From: Roseibium sediminis
Lineage (GTDB): Bacteria > Pseudomonadota > Alphaproteobacteria > Rhizobiales > Stappiaceae
Length of the DNA stretch: 58,361 bases
Assembly: GCF_008711325.1 (NCBI RefSeq)
Contig: NZ_VXDB01000024.1
Span: forward strand, 1-58,361
Direction: 5' to 3'
Part shown: piece after piece, positions 37,689 to 45,244 of the stretch
Numbering within the stretch: position 1 is the stretch's first letter
Layout: every line of letters starts with the position of its first letter
Made by a program: the position numbers and the translations under genes
The notes under the pieces: model-generated
The model's input: only the letters and a program-made list of their open reading frames with translations
What the model was told of the DNA's origin: nothing
The model's database searches: none

Positions 37689-39277
37689 GCCTGAACAATC
37701 AGGGGCGCCCGACCCATGTGGGCGAAGTGGGCGACAGCTTCCGCCCGACAACCTTTACCGGCAACCGCGGCCTCGACATGGAAGAGCCGCTGATCTTCGA
37801 ATTCGGCCGTCTGGACAATACAGGCGTCGACCTCGATGAGCCTGAAAGCTTCGAAAGCGAACTTGGCGGTCACGAGCGCACTAACGAACTCGGCCTGCCG
37901 GGCCTCGCCGAGCCGGAAGCCATGCGCCACTATGTGCGCCTGTCGCGCAACAACTACGCGATCGACAGCGGCCTGTATCCGCTTGGCTCGTGCACCATGA
38001 AGCACAATCCGCGCCTGAACGAAAAGATGGCGCGCCTGCCGGGCTTCGGCGACATTCATCCGCTGCAGCCTGCCTCCACGGTTCCGGGCGCGCTGGAGCT
38101 GATCGACGAGCTGGCCCACTGGCTGATGGTCACCACCGGCACCTCTGCGGTTGCCATGAGCCCGAAGGCCGGTGCGCACGGCGAGCTTTGCGGCATGATG
38201 GCCATCAAGGCGGCGCACACCGCCAATGGCCGCAAGCCGGAGATCGTTCTGGTTCCAGAAAGCGCCCACGGCACCAACCCGGCAACGGCAGCCCTTCTCG
38301 GCTACAAGGTTGTGGCAATTGATGCCAAGGACGACGGCACCGTCGATCTGGATGCGCTCAAGACCACCATCGCCAAGCACGAAGGCAACATTGCCGGCAT
38401 CATGCTGACCAACCCGAACACCTGCGGGCTGTTCGAGCGGGACGTGATGACAATTGCCGACCTGATCCACGAGGCTGGCGGCTACTTCTACTGCGACGGC
38501 GCGAACTTCAACGCCATTGTCGGCAAGGCTCGTCCGGGTGATCTTGGCGTCGATGCCATGCACATCAACCTGCACAAGACCTTCTCGACCCCGCATGGCG
38601 GCGGCGGTCCGGGCTCCGGTCCGGTGGTTCTGTCCGATCGTCTGGCGCCCTATGCTCCGCTGCCCTTCATCCGCAAGACGGATGCAGGTCTGGAGCTGGT
38701 TGAGACCGACGCGCAGACCAAGGGTGACGAAAAGCCGTTTGGCCGCATGACTGCCTTCCACGGTCAGATGGGCATGTATGTCCGTGCGCTCAGCTATATG
38801 ATGAGCCATGGCTCCGACGGCCTGAAGCAGGCATCCGAGGATGCAGTGCTGAACGCGAACTATGTCCGCGTCGGCCTGCAGGACATCATGTCCCTGCCGT
38901 TTGGCGAGCGTCCGTGCATGCACGAAGTGCTGTTCGACGATTCGTTCCTGAAGGACACCGGCGTCACCACGCTCGACTTTGCCAAGGCGATGATCGACGA
39001 GGGCTATCACCCGATGACCATGTACTTCCCGCTGGTGGTGCATGGCGCGATGCTGATCGAGCCGACCGAGTCGGAAAGCCGTGCGGCTCTCGACCTCTTC
39101 GTTGCCACCATGCGCGATCTGGTCCTCAGCGCAAAACGCGGCGAGACCGAGCGTTTCGCCGGAGCGCCTTACCTTGCTCCGCGCCGCCGCCTGGATGAAA
39201 CCGGCGCTGCCCGCAAGCCGATCCTGAAATGGACCGAGCCTGCCCCGGCAGAAGTCACTCCGGTCGCAGCCGAATAA
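37685..39277 (+). CDS. gcvPB: Glycine dehydrogenase (decarboxylating) subunit 2
   Basis: The C-terminal-type half of the split P protein, 530 residues, carrying the pyridoxal phosphate Lys (K298) in HINLHKTFSTPHGGGGPGSG. LYPLGSCTMKHNPRLNEKMARLPGF-type motifs (here given in part) and EIVLVPESAHGTNPATA are diagnostic. Its ATG is in the right copy of the 16-bp repeat and overlaps the stop of the inserted gene. Both halves of the P protein appear intact, so glycine cleavage should still work. Confidence 0.96.
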   Translation: MSLNNQGRPTHVGEVGDSFRPTTFTGNRGLDMEEPLIFEFGRLDNTGVDLDEPESFESELGGHERTNELGLPGLAEPEAMRHYVRLSRNNYAIDSGLYPLGSCTMKHNPRLNEKMARLPGFGDIHPLQPASTVPGALELIDELAHWLMVTTGTSAVAMSPKAGAHGELCGMMAIKAAHTANGRKPEIVLVPESAHGTNPATAALLGYKVVAIDAKDDGTVDLDALKTTIAKHEGNIAGIMLTNPNTCGLFERDVMTIADLIHEAGGYFYCDGANFNAIVGKARPGDLGVDAMHINLHKTFSTPHGGGGPGSGPVVLSDRLAPYAPLPFIRKTDAGLELVETDAQTKGDEKPFGRMTAFHGQMGMYVRALSYMMSHGSDGLKQASEDAVLNANYVRVGLQDIMSLPFGERPCMHEVLFDDSFLKDTGVTTLDFAKAMIDEGYHPMTMYFPLVVHGAMLIEPTESESRAALDLFVATMRDLVLSAKRGETERFAGAPYLAPRRRLDETGAARKPILKWTEPAPAEVTPVAAE

Positions 39278-39304
39278 TCGCGGCAACGCAAATCTGAAAA
39301 AGCG

Positions 39305-39334
39305 AAGGGCGATCCAACCGGATCGCCCTTTTTT
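39305..39334 (+). terminator. Intrinsic terminator after gcvPB
   Basis: AAGGGCGATCC (39305-39315) pairs with GGATCGCCCTT (39320-39330) around AACC, followed by a run of T. It closes the gcv operon and faces the convergent GST gene. Confidence 0.92.
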
Positions 39335-39338
39335 GTAC

Positions 39339-40010
39339 TCAGGCGGCCATGAGAGTGGTCATCCAGCTGTTGCGCTTGATCAGGAAATTTCGGAGCAAGG
39401 TCGGGTAGGTCTCAGACACCGCATTGCGAACCGATGGACGATTGAACAGCGCCAGACGCCACCGCTTGACGGACTGCAGTCCGTCAAAAATGCCGGTGTA
39501 GGAAAAGTCCTCAAAAACATCGAAATAACGGAAAACCGGCCCAAATGCCGCGTCGACAAGGGAAAAGTCGCTTCCCGAAAAGAACGGACCATCATGGTCA
39601 ATCATCTTATCAAGATGCTCGAATTTGGCTCGAAGATTGAGCGCTGCCTTTCGAAACGCAATCTCATCACCTGCGCTGTAGAGCGAGCCGATCCCGTTCA
39701 GGATTTGCGAGGCAAACTCCACATAGGCGCGATGTCTTGCGCGTTCTTCCGGGTTCTCCGGCAGCAGGCGACCGGGGAGAGTTTCGTCCAGATATTCAGC
39801 GATTGCCGCTGATTCGAACAAAAACTGGTCATCATCGACTTTCAGGAGCGGCACTTTTTCCAATGGCGAAGCTTTTTTGAACCAATCCGGTTTGTCCGCG
39901 AGATCGATTGTAATCCGTTCAAAGGCAACGCCCTTTTCCTGAAGAACGATGGCAGCTCGCTGGACATAGGGGCAAAGGGCGTGGCTTACCAAAGTGTATT
40001 GATGTGTCAT
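39339..40010 (-). CDS. Glutathione S-transferase family protein
   Basis: A 223-residue protein with a thioredoxin-like N-terminal domain: YTLVSHALCPYVQRAAIVLQ (possible catalytic Ser/Cys in HALCPY), EKVPLLKVDDD (the cis-Pro loop) and FESAAIAEYLDE (glutathione-binding Glu-Ser). A helical C-terminal domain follows from about 90. The CPYV active site resembles the omega-like class, so it may act as a thiol transferase or reductase. The ATG at 40010 has AAAGGA upstream; in-frame codons up to 40049 overlap an operator. It is divergent from a MarR gene with which it shares a regulated promoter. Confidence 0.87.
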   Translation of the reverse strand: MTHQYTLVSHALCPYVQRAAIVLQEKGVAFERITIDLADKPDWFKKASPLEKVPLLKVDDDQFLFESAAIAEYLDETLPGRLLPENPEERARHRAYVEFASQILNGIGSLYSAGDEIAFRKAALNLRAKFEHLDKMIDHDGPFFSGSDFSLVDAAFGPVFRYFDVFEDFSYTGIFDGLQSVKRWRLALFNRPSVRNAVSETYPTLLRNFLIKRNSWMTTLMAA

Positions 40011-40020
40011 GATCATTCCT

Positions 40021-40085
40021 TTCATGCAGCTGCATGAATATAAATGCACCTACATTGAAAATCAATATTGATGCAGCTGCATGAA
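40021..40085. promoter_or_regulatory. Two palindromic operators between GST and MarR genes
   Basis: TTCATGCAGCTGCATGAA at 40021-40038 is a perfect 18-bp palindrome. TTGATGCAGCTGCATGAA at 40068-40085 is the same site with one mismatch. Their centres are 47 bases apart and lie in the 92-base gap between the divergent genes, each close to one start codon. They are the likely binding sites of the adjacent MarR protein. Confidence 0.85.
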
Positions 40086-40102
40086 GAAGGTATCGATGCA
40101 TC

Positions 40103-40555
40103 ATGAATGATGACACTTCGGATCGGGTCCGGACTGACAGGTTGATGAATGTCTGGGCCCGCGTGATCAAAACCAGCCACAACCTGCTTGAACGGGTGGA
40201 GCGAAAACTCAAGAACGAGGGGTTTCCCCCCTTGAGCTGGTACGATGTCCTGCTTGAGCTTCGCCGCGAAGACAGCAAGGCGCTGCGGCCCGTCGACATC
40301 GAAAGGCGCACCTTGTTGGCGCAATATAACGTTTCTAGATTGCTCGAACGAATTGCAAAGGCAGGCTACGCGGAAAAGGCCAGATCTGAGGACGATGGGC
40401 GCGGCACGGTCGTGAAATTGACCGCATCCGGTGAGCAGCTCCTTGATGCAATGTGGCCGGTTTACCGATCAGCGGTCGAAAATGAGCTTGGTCAACATCT
40501 CACCGAGGAGGAGATGAAGCTGATTTTGGAGGCTCTTAAAAAAATACCAGAATAG
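40103..40555 (+). CDS. MarR family transcriptional regulator
   Basis: A 150-residue winged-helix regulator. The DNA-binding part is about 45-105: LSWYDVLLELRRE, RRTLLAQYNVSRLLERIAKAGY (recognition helix) and the wing AEKARSEDDGRGTVVKLTASGEQ. Helices at each end form the dimer. It is divergent from the GST gene and flanked by two copies of its probable operator, so it is expected to repress itself and the GST until a ligand or oxidant is sensed. Confidence 0.9.
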   Translation: MNDDTSDRVRTDRLMNVWARVIKTSHNLLERVERKLKNEGFPPLSWYDVLLELRREDSKALRPVDIERRTLLAQYNVSRLLERIAKAGYAEKARSEDDGRGTVVKLTASGEQLLDAMWPVYRSAVENELGQHLTEEEMKLILEALKKIPE

Positions 40556-40628
40556 ATTGCTACCTGTGACAGACTAACCGAGTTTGGTTGATCACAAGAA
40601 AAGGCGGCGTGCGTCCTCAAACGGGAAT

Positions 40629-40645
40629 GTGCTGGAAGCCAGCAC
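40629..40645 (+). other. Small hairpin in the leader of the GH18 gene
   Basis: GTGCTGG and CCAGCAC pair perfectly around AAG. It lies just before the ribosome binding site (AGGAGG, 40655-40660) of the GH18 gene. It may be an operator or a messenger-stabilising hairpin; no T-run follows. Confidence 0.45.
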
Positions 40646-40666
40646 AGGCAACTATGAGGAGGCCTC

Positions 40667-41566
40667 ATGTCATCGACCCCACGCAACATCATCTATGCTC
40701 TCAGTCAGGAAGCGCCGATCAGCGGCATAGTTGGCAGTGATTTCACCCATGTGATCCTGTCCTTCCTGCTGCCCAATGCGGATGGAACAGTGACCCCGAG
40801 TGGAGAACTTGAATCCCTGCTGCAGTCGGTGGACGCGATCCGCGAAGGCGGGAAGCGAAAGGTGATGGTCTCGCTTGGCGGGGGAACGGCAACGCCGGAG
40901 GGCTGGGCAGGACTTGCTGCCAATGTCGATCAGGCAGCTGCCTCCATCATGGCCTTCGTGCGCCAGAACAAGCTCGATGGTGTCGACATCGACTACGAAA
41001 TCACCGAGGCATTCTATAATCCGGCAGGCGCAGGTTATGACCCGGTGGCATTCCTGAGCGACCTTTCGACCGCCCTCAAATCAAGCGCAGGCTTTGATGG
41101 GACGCTCGTATCCCACGCCCCTCAGCCACCCTATCTTTATCCGAACGAGTATCCGCAATATCCGGCAGGCCCCTACTGCGGGGTCCTGCAGAAAGCGGGG
41201 CGCCACATCGACTGGCTGAATATCCAGTATTACAACAATCCGTCTTTTGTCGGCGCATCTGCGGACGAGCAGGCGAACCTTGTTGTCGGGTCGACAGCGT
41301 CCACAGCCTTTGCCTCCAGCATTCTGGCCTTGAGCAACGCCTTTCCTGCTGACCAGTTGGTTCTCGGCAAGATCTCGTCCCCGGAAAATGGTGGCAGCGG
41401 CTATCTGTGCGCTCAGGATGTCGCCACCTATCTGGTGACGCCGATCGTCCAGCAACTTGGCTCCAAATTCGGCGGGGTCATGGCCTGGCAATTTGCCCTC
41501 AACAACGGAACCAATCAGAACGCCTGCGAATGGGCGAGCATCATCCAGGCAGCGCTGGATAGCTAG
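40667..41566 (+). CDS. GH18 (chitinase-like) glycoside hydrolase
   Basis: A 299-residue single-domain protein. The GH18 signature DxxDxDxE is complete in LDGVDIDYEI (D104, D107, D109, E111 as catalytic acid), and the substrate-site KVMVSLGGG and GGVMAWQFALNN near the end match the family. It could cut beta-1,4 bonds between N-acetylglucosamine units, as in chitin or peptidoglycan fragments. There is no signal peptide and no chitin-binding domain, so export would need another route or the enzyme acts inside the cell. A strong ribosome binding site precedes the ATG. Stands alone between a MarR and a LysR gene. Confidence 0.85.
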   Translation: MSSTPRNIIYALSQEAPISGIVGSDFTHVILSFLLPNADGTVTPSGELESLLQSVDAIREGGKRKVMVSLGGGTATPEGWAGLAANVDQAAASIMAFVRQNKLDGVDIDYEITEAFYNPAGAGYDPVAFLSDLSTALKSSAGFDGTLVSHAPQPPYLYPNEYPQYPAGPYCGVLQKAGRHIDWLNIQYYNNPSFVGASADEQANLVVGSTASTAFASSILALSNAFPADQLVLGKISSPENGGSGYLCAQDVATYLVTPIVQQLGSKFGGVMAWQFALNNGTNQNACEWASIIQAALDS

Positions 41567-41578
41567 ATTGCCGAGCGG

Positions 41579-42451
41579 TCAGTCGAGCGCGCCGTTCAGC
41601 AAAGCACCAAGCACCGGGTGCGGAAAGGCCCGCTCGACCGTGACCGCATAAAAAGCCTCGAAAATCTTGAGGTCAAATGGCGCCGTGGCGATCAAACCGG
41701 AAGCAATTTCGTCCGCAAGGACGACGGATGGGGCAATGGCAAGGCCCACATTCTCGCGGGCCAACAGGCGGACCATGGCCATGTCGTCCACATCGGCGAT
41801 GATGTTTGGAGAAAGACCCAGCCGGGCCACGAGACTGTCGAACCCGGTGCGGATCGAGCTTTCGCTCGGCAGGATCAGCGGTTCGCTTGCGAGCAGGTCA
41901 GGCAGTTGCCTGTTTGCAAGGCGTGCCGGGTTTCCGTGAATGAAAACAGGCTGCTCGGCAAGCCGGTGCGCGGTGAAATCTCCCGACAAGGTACTGTCAG
42001 GCGGACTTGTGGTCAGCACTACATCAAGTGCCAGCGACTTCAGCGCATCCAGAAGGACGCTGGCGCTTCCCGAGCGAAGGGCGAGTGAATGTGGCCCCTG
42101 CTCAAGAACGGGTTTCAGGAAGCGCAGCTGAAAGTTTCTCGACAGTGTTGACTGTGCACCGACGCGCAAGGGGGGCGCCGACTGGCCGGAGCGCTGCAAG
42201 GTGGCGACCAGTTCTTCTCCGGTTCCGAAGATCCGGTCCGCATGGTCCAGCACGATCCGTCCCACTTCTGTCAGCACCAACTGGCGTCCGGACCGGTCGA
42301 AGAGGGCATGACCCAATCGGGCTTCAAGCTGCTTGATCTGCATGGACAGGGCCGATTGCGACAGGTTCACCCGTTGCGCTGTGCGCGTCAGGTTTCCCTC
42401 ATGCGCCACTTCCCGGAAGTAGCGCAAATGGTGGTAATTCAGATTGTCCAT
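41579..42451 (-). CDS. LysR family transcriptional regulator (NhaR-like)
   Basis: A 290-residue regulator. The N-terminal winged helix is LNYHHLRYFREVAHEGNLTR followed by TAQRVNLSQSALSMQIKQLE; the ligand-binding domain runs from about 90. The opening resembles NhaR. It is divergent from the SbtA-family transporter gene and probably controls it. Confidence 0.87.
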   Translation of the reverse strand: MDNLNYHHLRYFREVAHEGNLTRTAQRVNLSQSALSMQIKQLEARLGHALFDRSGRQLVLTEVGRIVLDHADRIFGTGEELVATLQRSGQSAPPLRVGAQSTLSRNFQLRFLKPVLEQGPHSLALRSGSASVLLDALKSLALDVVLTTSPPDSTLSGDFTAHRLAEQPVFIHGNPARLANRQLPDLLASEPLILPSESSIRTGFDSLVARLGLSPNIIADVDDMAMVRLLARENVGLAIAPSVVLADEIASGLIATAPFDLKIFEAFYAVTVERAFPHPVLGALLNGALD

Positions 42452-42495
42452 ATGAGGTCCTCAAGCAGCGCCACGCGTGTTCAGTTAAATAGAAC

Positions 42496-42520
42496 AAAAA
42501 TACATAAAAGATATATTTTT
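42496..42520. promoter_or_regulatory. Candidate LysR-type operator
   Basis: AAAAATA (42496-42502) and TATTTTT (42514-42520) are complementary arms around 11 bases, which includes the T-N11-A pattern of LysR boxes. It lies in the 132-base AT-rich gap between the divergent LysR and SbtA genes. Confidence 0.5.
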
Positions 42521-42583
42521 ATTATTTATTGGTGTGGGGCATATCGGTCGCCAATTGCTCACACCCAACAGAGAGACCGAAAC

Positions 42584-43645
42584 ATGGCGATGATCCTCGA
42601 AGTGGCCGCAACCCTTGTGGGGCAGCTGCAAAAGCCAACGATGGCATTCCTCATTGGCGGCATGGTGCTGGCCGCGCTCGGCAGCAAGCTGGAAGTCCCT
42701 GCACCCGTTTACAAGTTTGTTGTCCTGCTCCTGCTCTTGAAGGTGGGGCTGAGCGCGGGGATTTCCGTGCGATCCGCAGATGCGCTGTCTTTGGCCGTCC
42801 CGGCCCTCCTTGCTGCACTCATCGGCATCGTCATCGTGCTGTTCGGAGCAAAGATCTTCTCCTTCTGGGAGGGTGTTCCAAAGGCGGATGCAATGGCGAC
42901 CGTCGGATTGTTCGGAGCTGTATCTGCTGCAACTCTGGCCGCCGGCATGGCGATGCTGGATGCGGAAGGGATCTACTACGAGGGCTTCATTGGTGCCCTC
43001 TATCCCTTCATGGATGTTGCGGCCCTTGTCACAGCGATCTTCATGGCACGGATGAGCATGGTCAAGGCGACGGCCATTTCGTCAACATCTAGCGGAACAG
43101 CTGTGATCGGCGGTGGCCACAGCAGCTTCACCGGCGACTTTGACAGCAAGCTTGCAAGGGACATCATCGTCGATACGATCAAGAGCCCGGCCATTTCTGC
43201 GCTGCTTCTGGGCATTGCCATTGGCTTGCTGGCCCGGCCCGAGGCGGTCTTCGCCAGTTTCTATGAGCCGCTCTTTCGTGGTCTCCTGACGATCCTGATG
43301 CTGGTTATGGGCATGGAGGCCTGGTCGCGGTTGGCGGAACTGAAGAAGGTGGCCCACGCTTACGTGCTCTATGCGCTTGTCGCCCCGCAGATCCATGGTC
43401 TGCTCGGCTTTTCCCTCGGACTGGTGGCGCACCACTTCACCGGCTTTTCGGCGGGCGGTGTGGTCCTTCTTTCCGTCATGGCGGCGTCCAGCTCGGATAT
43501 TTCGGGGCCGCCCACCATGCGGGCAGCCCTGCCGGAGGCAAACCCGTCTGCTTATGTCGGAGCTTCAACCGGCCTGGGCACTCCGGTCGCAATCCTCTCC
43601 ATTCCCCTCTTCATGGCCTTGGCGGATTACGTGATCGGCTTCTAG
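42584..43645 (+). CDS. SbtA-family sodium-dependent bicarbonate transporter
   Basis: A 353-residue membrane protein with about ten helices in two inverted halves. It matches the SbtA (DUF897) family: KPTMAFLIGGMVLAALGSKLEVP, PVYKFVVLLLLLKVGLSAG, and late MAASSSDISGPPTMRAALPEA. In cyanobacteria SbtA imports bicarbonate with sodium. The large cytoplasmic loop is shorter than usual, and no PII-like SbtB gene is next to it. The ATG at 42584 is used; longer in-frame codons run across the LysR promoter. The 234 bases after it (43646-43879) show only the operators of the next gene. Confidence 0.85.
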   Translation: MAMILEVAATLVGQLQKPTMAFLIGGMVLAALGSKLEVPAPVYKFVVLLLLLKVGLSAGISVRSADALSLAVPALLAALIGIVIVLFGAKIFSFWEGVPKADAMATVGLFGAVSAATLAAGMAMLDAEGIYYEGFIGALYPFMDVAALVTAIFMARMSMVKATAISSTSSGTAVIGGGHSSFTGDFDSKLARDIIVDTIKSPAISALLLGIAIGLLARPEAVFASFYEPLFRGLLTILMLVMGMEAWSRLAELKKVAHAYVLYALVAPQIHGLLGFSLGLVAHHFTGFSAGGVVLLSVMAASSSDISGPPTMRAALPEANPSAYVGASTGLGTPVAILSIPLFMALADYVIGF

Positions 43646-43826
43646 CGAGCTCAACGTGGAGCGAGATGCGGCGGCTTCTTGGCGCGGCAGCTCGCCCCAA
43701 ACCCGAAACCAGTTGGAATGCGTGCGGAAGTGGGAGCGCCATGCAAACGCCCTGTTAGGTCAGGCGCGCAGACTGCTGTTGGTCGTCCTTTAGGAGAGAA
43801 ATCTGATCCAAGCTCCGGAAATAAAA

Positions 43827-43865
43827 GTTGACAAATTAAATGTCAACATGACAATACAATTGTCA
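43827..43865. promoter_or_regulatory. Two TTGACA-type palindromes before the MarR gene
   Basis: GTTGACA (43827-43833) pairs with TGTCAAC (43841-43847), and TGACAAT (43849-43855) with ATTGTCA (43859-43865). Both are perfect inverted repeats sharing the TGACA core, 15 bases before the MarR start. They are probable self-operators overlapping the promoter. Confidence 0.75.
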
Positions 43866-43879
43866 AATAAGGAGGCAGT

Positions 43880-44347
43880 GTGACCAAGACTGATCAAGCC
43901 TACGCAATCATCCAGCTCATTCGACCGGTTCACCGTCGATTGGCGAGGGCCGTCGAGACGAAGCTCGCAGGATCAGGCATCAGCGTTGGCATGCGGGCTG
44001 TCATGGAAATTCTGGCGGTTAAGGGGAAATCGTCGGTTCCGGAAATCGCCCGGAACCTGTTCTTGAAGCGCCAGCAAATCCAACTTCTGGTGAATGAGCT
44101 GGAGGCCAAGGGATATCTGGAAAGAGGCCCAAACCCGGCACACAAGCGGTCGCCGCTTTTTGCGCTGACGAAAGATGGTTTGTCTGAATTCGAGAGAATT
44201 CGCCAGACTGAAAACATGGAACTTGAGGCCCTGGTGACCCCTCTGTCTCAAGCGGAGCTCGCGTCGACCGAAGTCGTTTTGCGCCAGCTTTTGGAGCATT
44301 TCTCTGCATTTGAAGACGATCCGGATAATCTCGGTTCGCTTGAATGA
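43880..44347 (+). CDS. MarR family transcriptional regulator
   Basis: A 155-residue winged-helix protein. The DNA-binding part includes SVPEIARNLFLKRQQIQLLVNE and the wing YLERGPNPAHKRSPLFALTKDG. The start is GTG 43880 after GGAGG. It is the first gene of a two-gene unit with the cysteine hydrolase 20 bases downstream, and is preceded by two palindromes that fit self-regulation. Confidence 0.88.
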   Translation: MTKTDQAYAIIQLIRPVHRRLARAVETKLAGSGISVGMRAVMEILAVKGKSSVPEIARNLFLKRQQIQLLVNELEAKGYLERGPNPAHKRSPLFALTKDGLSEFERIRQTENMELEALVTPLSQAELASTEVVLRQLLEHFSAFEDDPDNLGSLE

Positions 44348-44366
44348 GCAATTTGAAGGTCAAGTC

Positions 44367-45017
44367 ATGAGTATCGACGTTTTGATCGGGGTTCTGGCCA
44401 TGTGCATCGCCGTGGGAGTTTTCTACGTCCTATTTGCGCTGGCCCGGGTCGGGCGACCCACACGAGGTCCTCGGATTGACCGAAGCGCAAGGCTGAACAC
44501 TGCTTTGATTGTCATTGATGTTCAGGAGGACTTTACCCGAAACACCGGCAAGCACGCCTACAACGGGCAGGCAACCGAAACGGCCTTGTCCGAAATCAAC
44601 AAGGCCGTTTTCGAGGCCCGTTCTGATGGAACTCCCGTCGCTTTCATTAAATACGTCTTTCGGGACAAGCCTGTCATCTGGGCGATGAAGATGACCGCAG
44701 GCGGGATGGGTACGCCGGGTCGGGAAGGATTGAGACTTGACCGGGCGCTGGATGTGGGAACCGCGCCCACATTTGAAAAGTCGATTGGCGACAGTTTTTC
44801 CAACCGGGAGTTTGAAGCCTGGCTGGAGGAAAACCACGTTGGTCAGCTTGTTCTGATGGGCCTTGATGCCTGTCACTGCGTGCAGCTGACGGCGAAAGGT
44901 GCGCTTGCCCGTGGCTATGAGGTGGAAATCCGTGAGGCCGGGACGCTGACCAACACACTCGAAAAGTGGCGGGATTTAAGGTCTGAGTTAGTGGGAATTG
45001 GTGTGCAGGTCGCCTGA
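44367..45017 (+). CDS. Cysteine hydrolase (isochorismatase family) with N-terminal membrane helix
   Basis: A 216-residue protein. The catalytic triad of the family is visible: Asp in ALIVIDVQEDF, Lys in TFEKSIGDSF and Cys in GLDACHCVQLTAKGALARGY. Members hydrolyse amides or vinyl ethers, such as nicotinamide or isochorismate; the substrate is unknown. Residues 1-25 (MSIDVLIGVLAMCIAVGVFY) form a membrane helix, unusual for this mostly soluble family. The ATG at 44367 has GAAGGT upstream. It forms an operon with the preceding MarR gene. Confidence 0.83.
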   Translation: MSIDVLIGVLAMCIAVGVFYVLFALARVGRPTRGPRIDRSARLNTALIVIDVQEDFTRNTGKHAYNGQATETALSEINKAVFEARSDGTPVAFIKYVFRDKPVIWAMKMTAGGMGTPGREGLRLDRALDVGTAPTFEKSIGDSFSNREFEAWLEENHVGQLVLMGLDACHCVQLTAKGALARGYEVEIREAGTLTNTLEKWRDLRSELVGIGVQVA

Positions 45018-45173
45018 AACTGCGCAGCCATTCTATCTGCCTTGACAGACCTGCAGATTTCGACAAGATTGCGCGCATGACCAAGATCCGCACCGCAGCA
45101 TTCGTATATTTTTATTACGTCTCCGACATATCGGCGGCTGCGTAGGATTTTGCTCTGACAAATCAAACCTCAC

Positions 45174-45200
45174 AAAAGCCGCCGCGTCAGGCGGCTTTTT
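45174..45200. terminator. Intrinsic terminator before tyrS
   Basis: AAAAGCCGCC (45174-45183) pairs with GGCGGCTTTT (45190-45199) around GCGTCA. It closes the MarR-hydrolase unit. Only 45 bases then separate it from the tyrS start, so the tyrS promoter is either inside or upstream of it. Confidence 0.85.
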
Positions 45201-45244
45201 GATTTGTGAAGGCACCTGGCGGGCACTCCACCGGGAAAGCCAAA

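Noticed and set aside
37634..39286. A 550-codon open frame on the minus strand opposite gcvPB
   Set aside because: It mirrors the codon pattern of gcvPB, which has full family motifs on the plus strand; similar long antisense frames lie opposite gcvPA and the aldehyde dehydrogenase and are effects of high GC.
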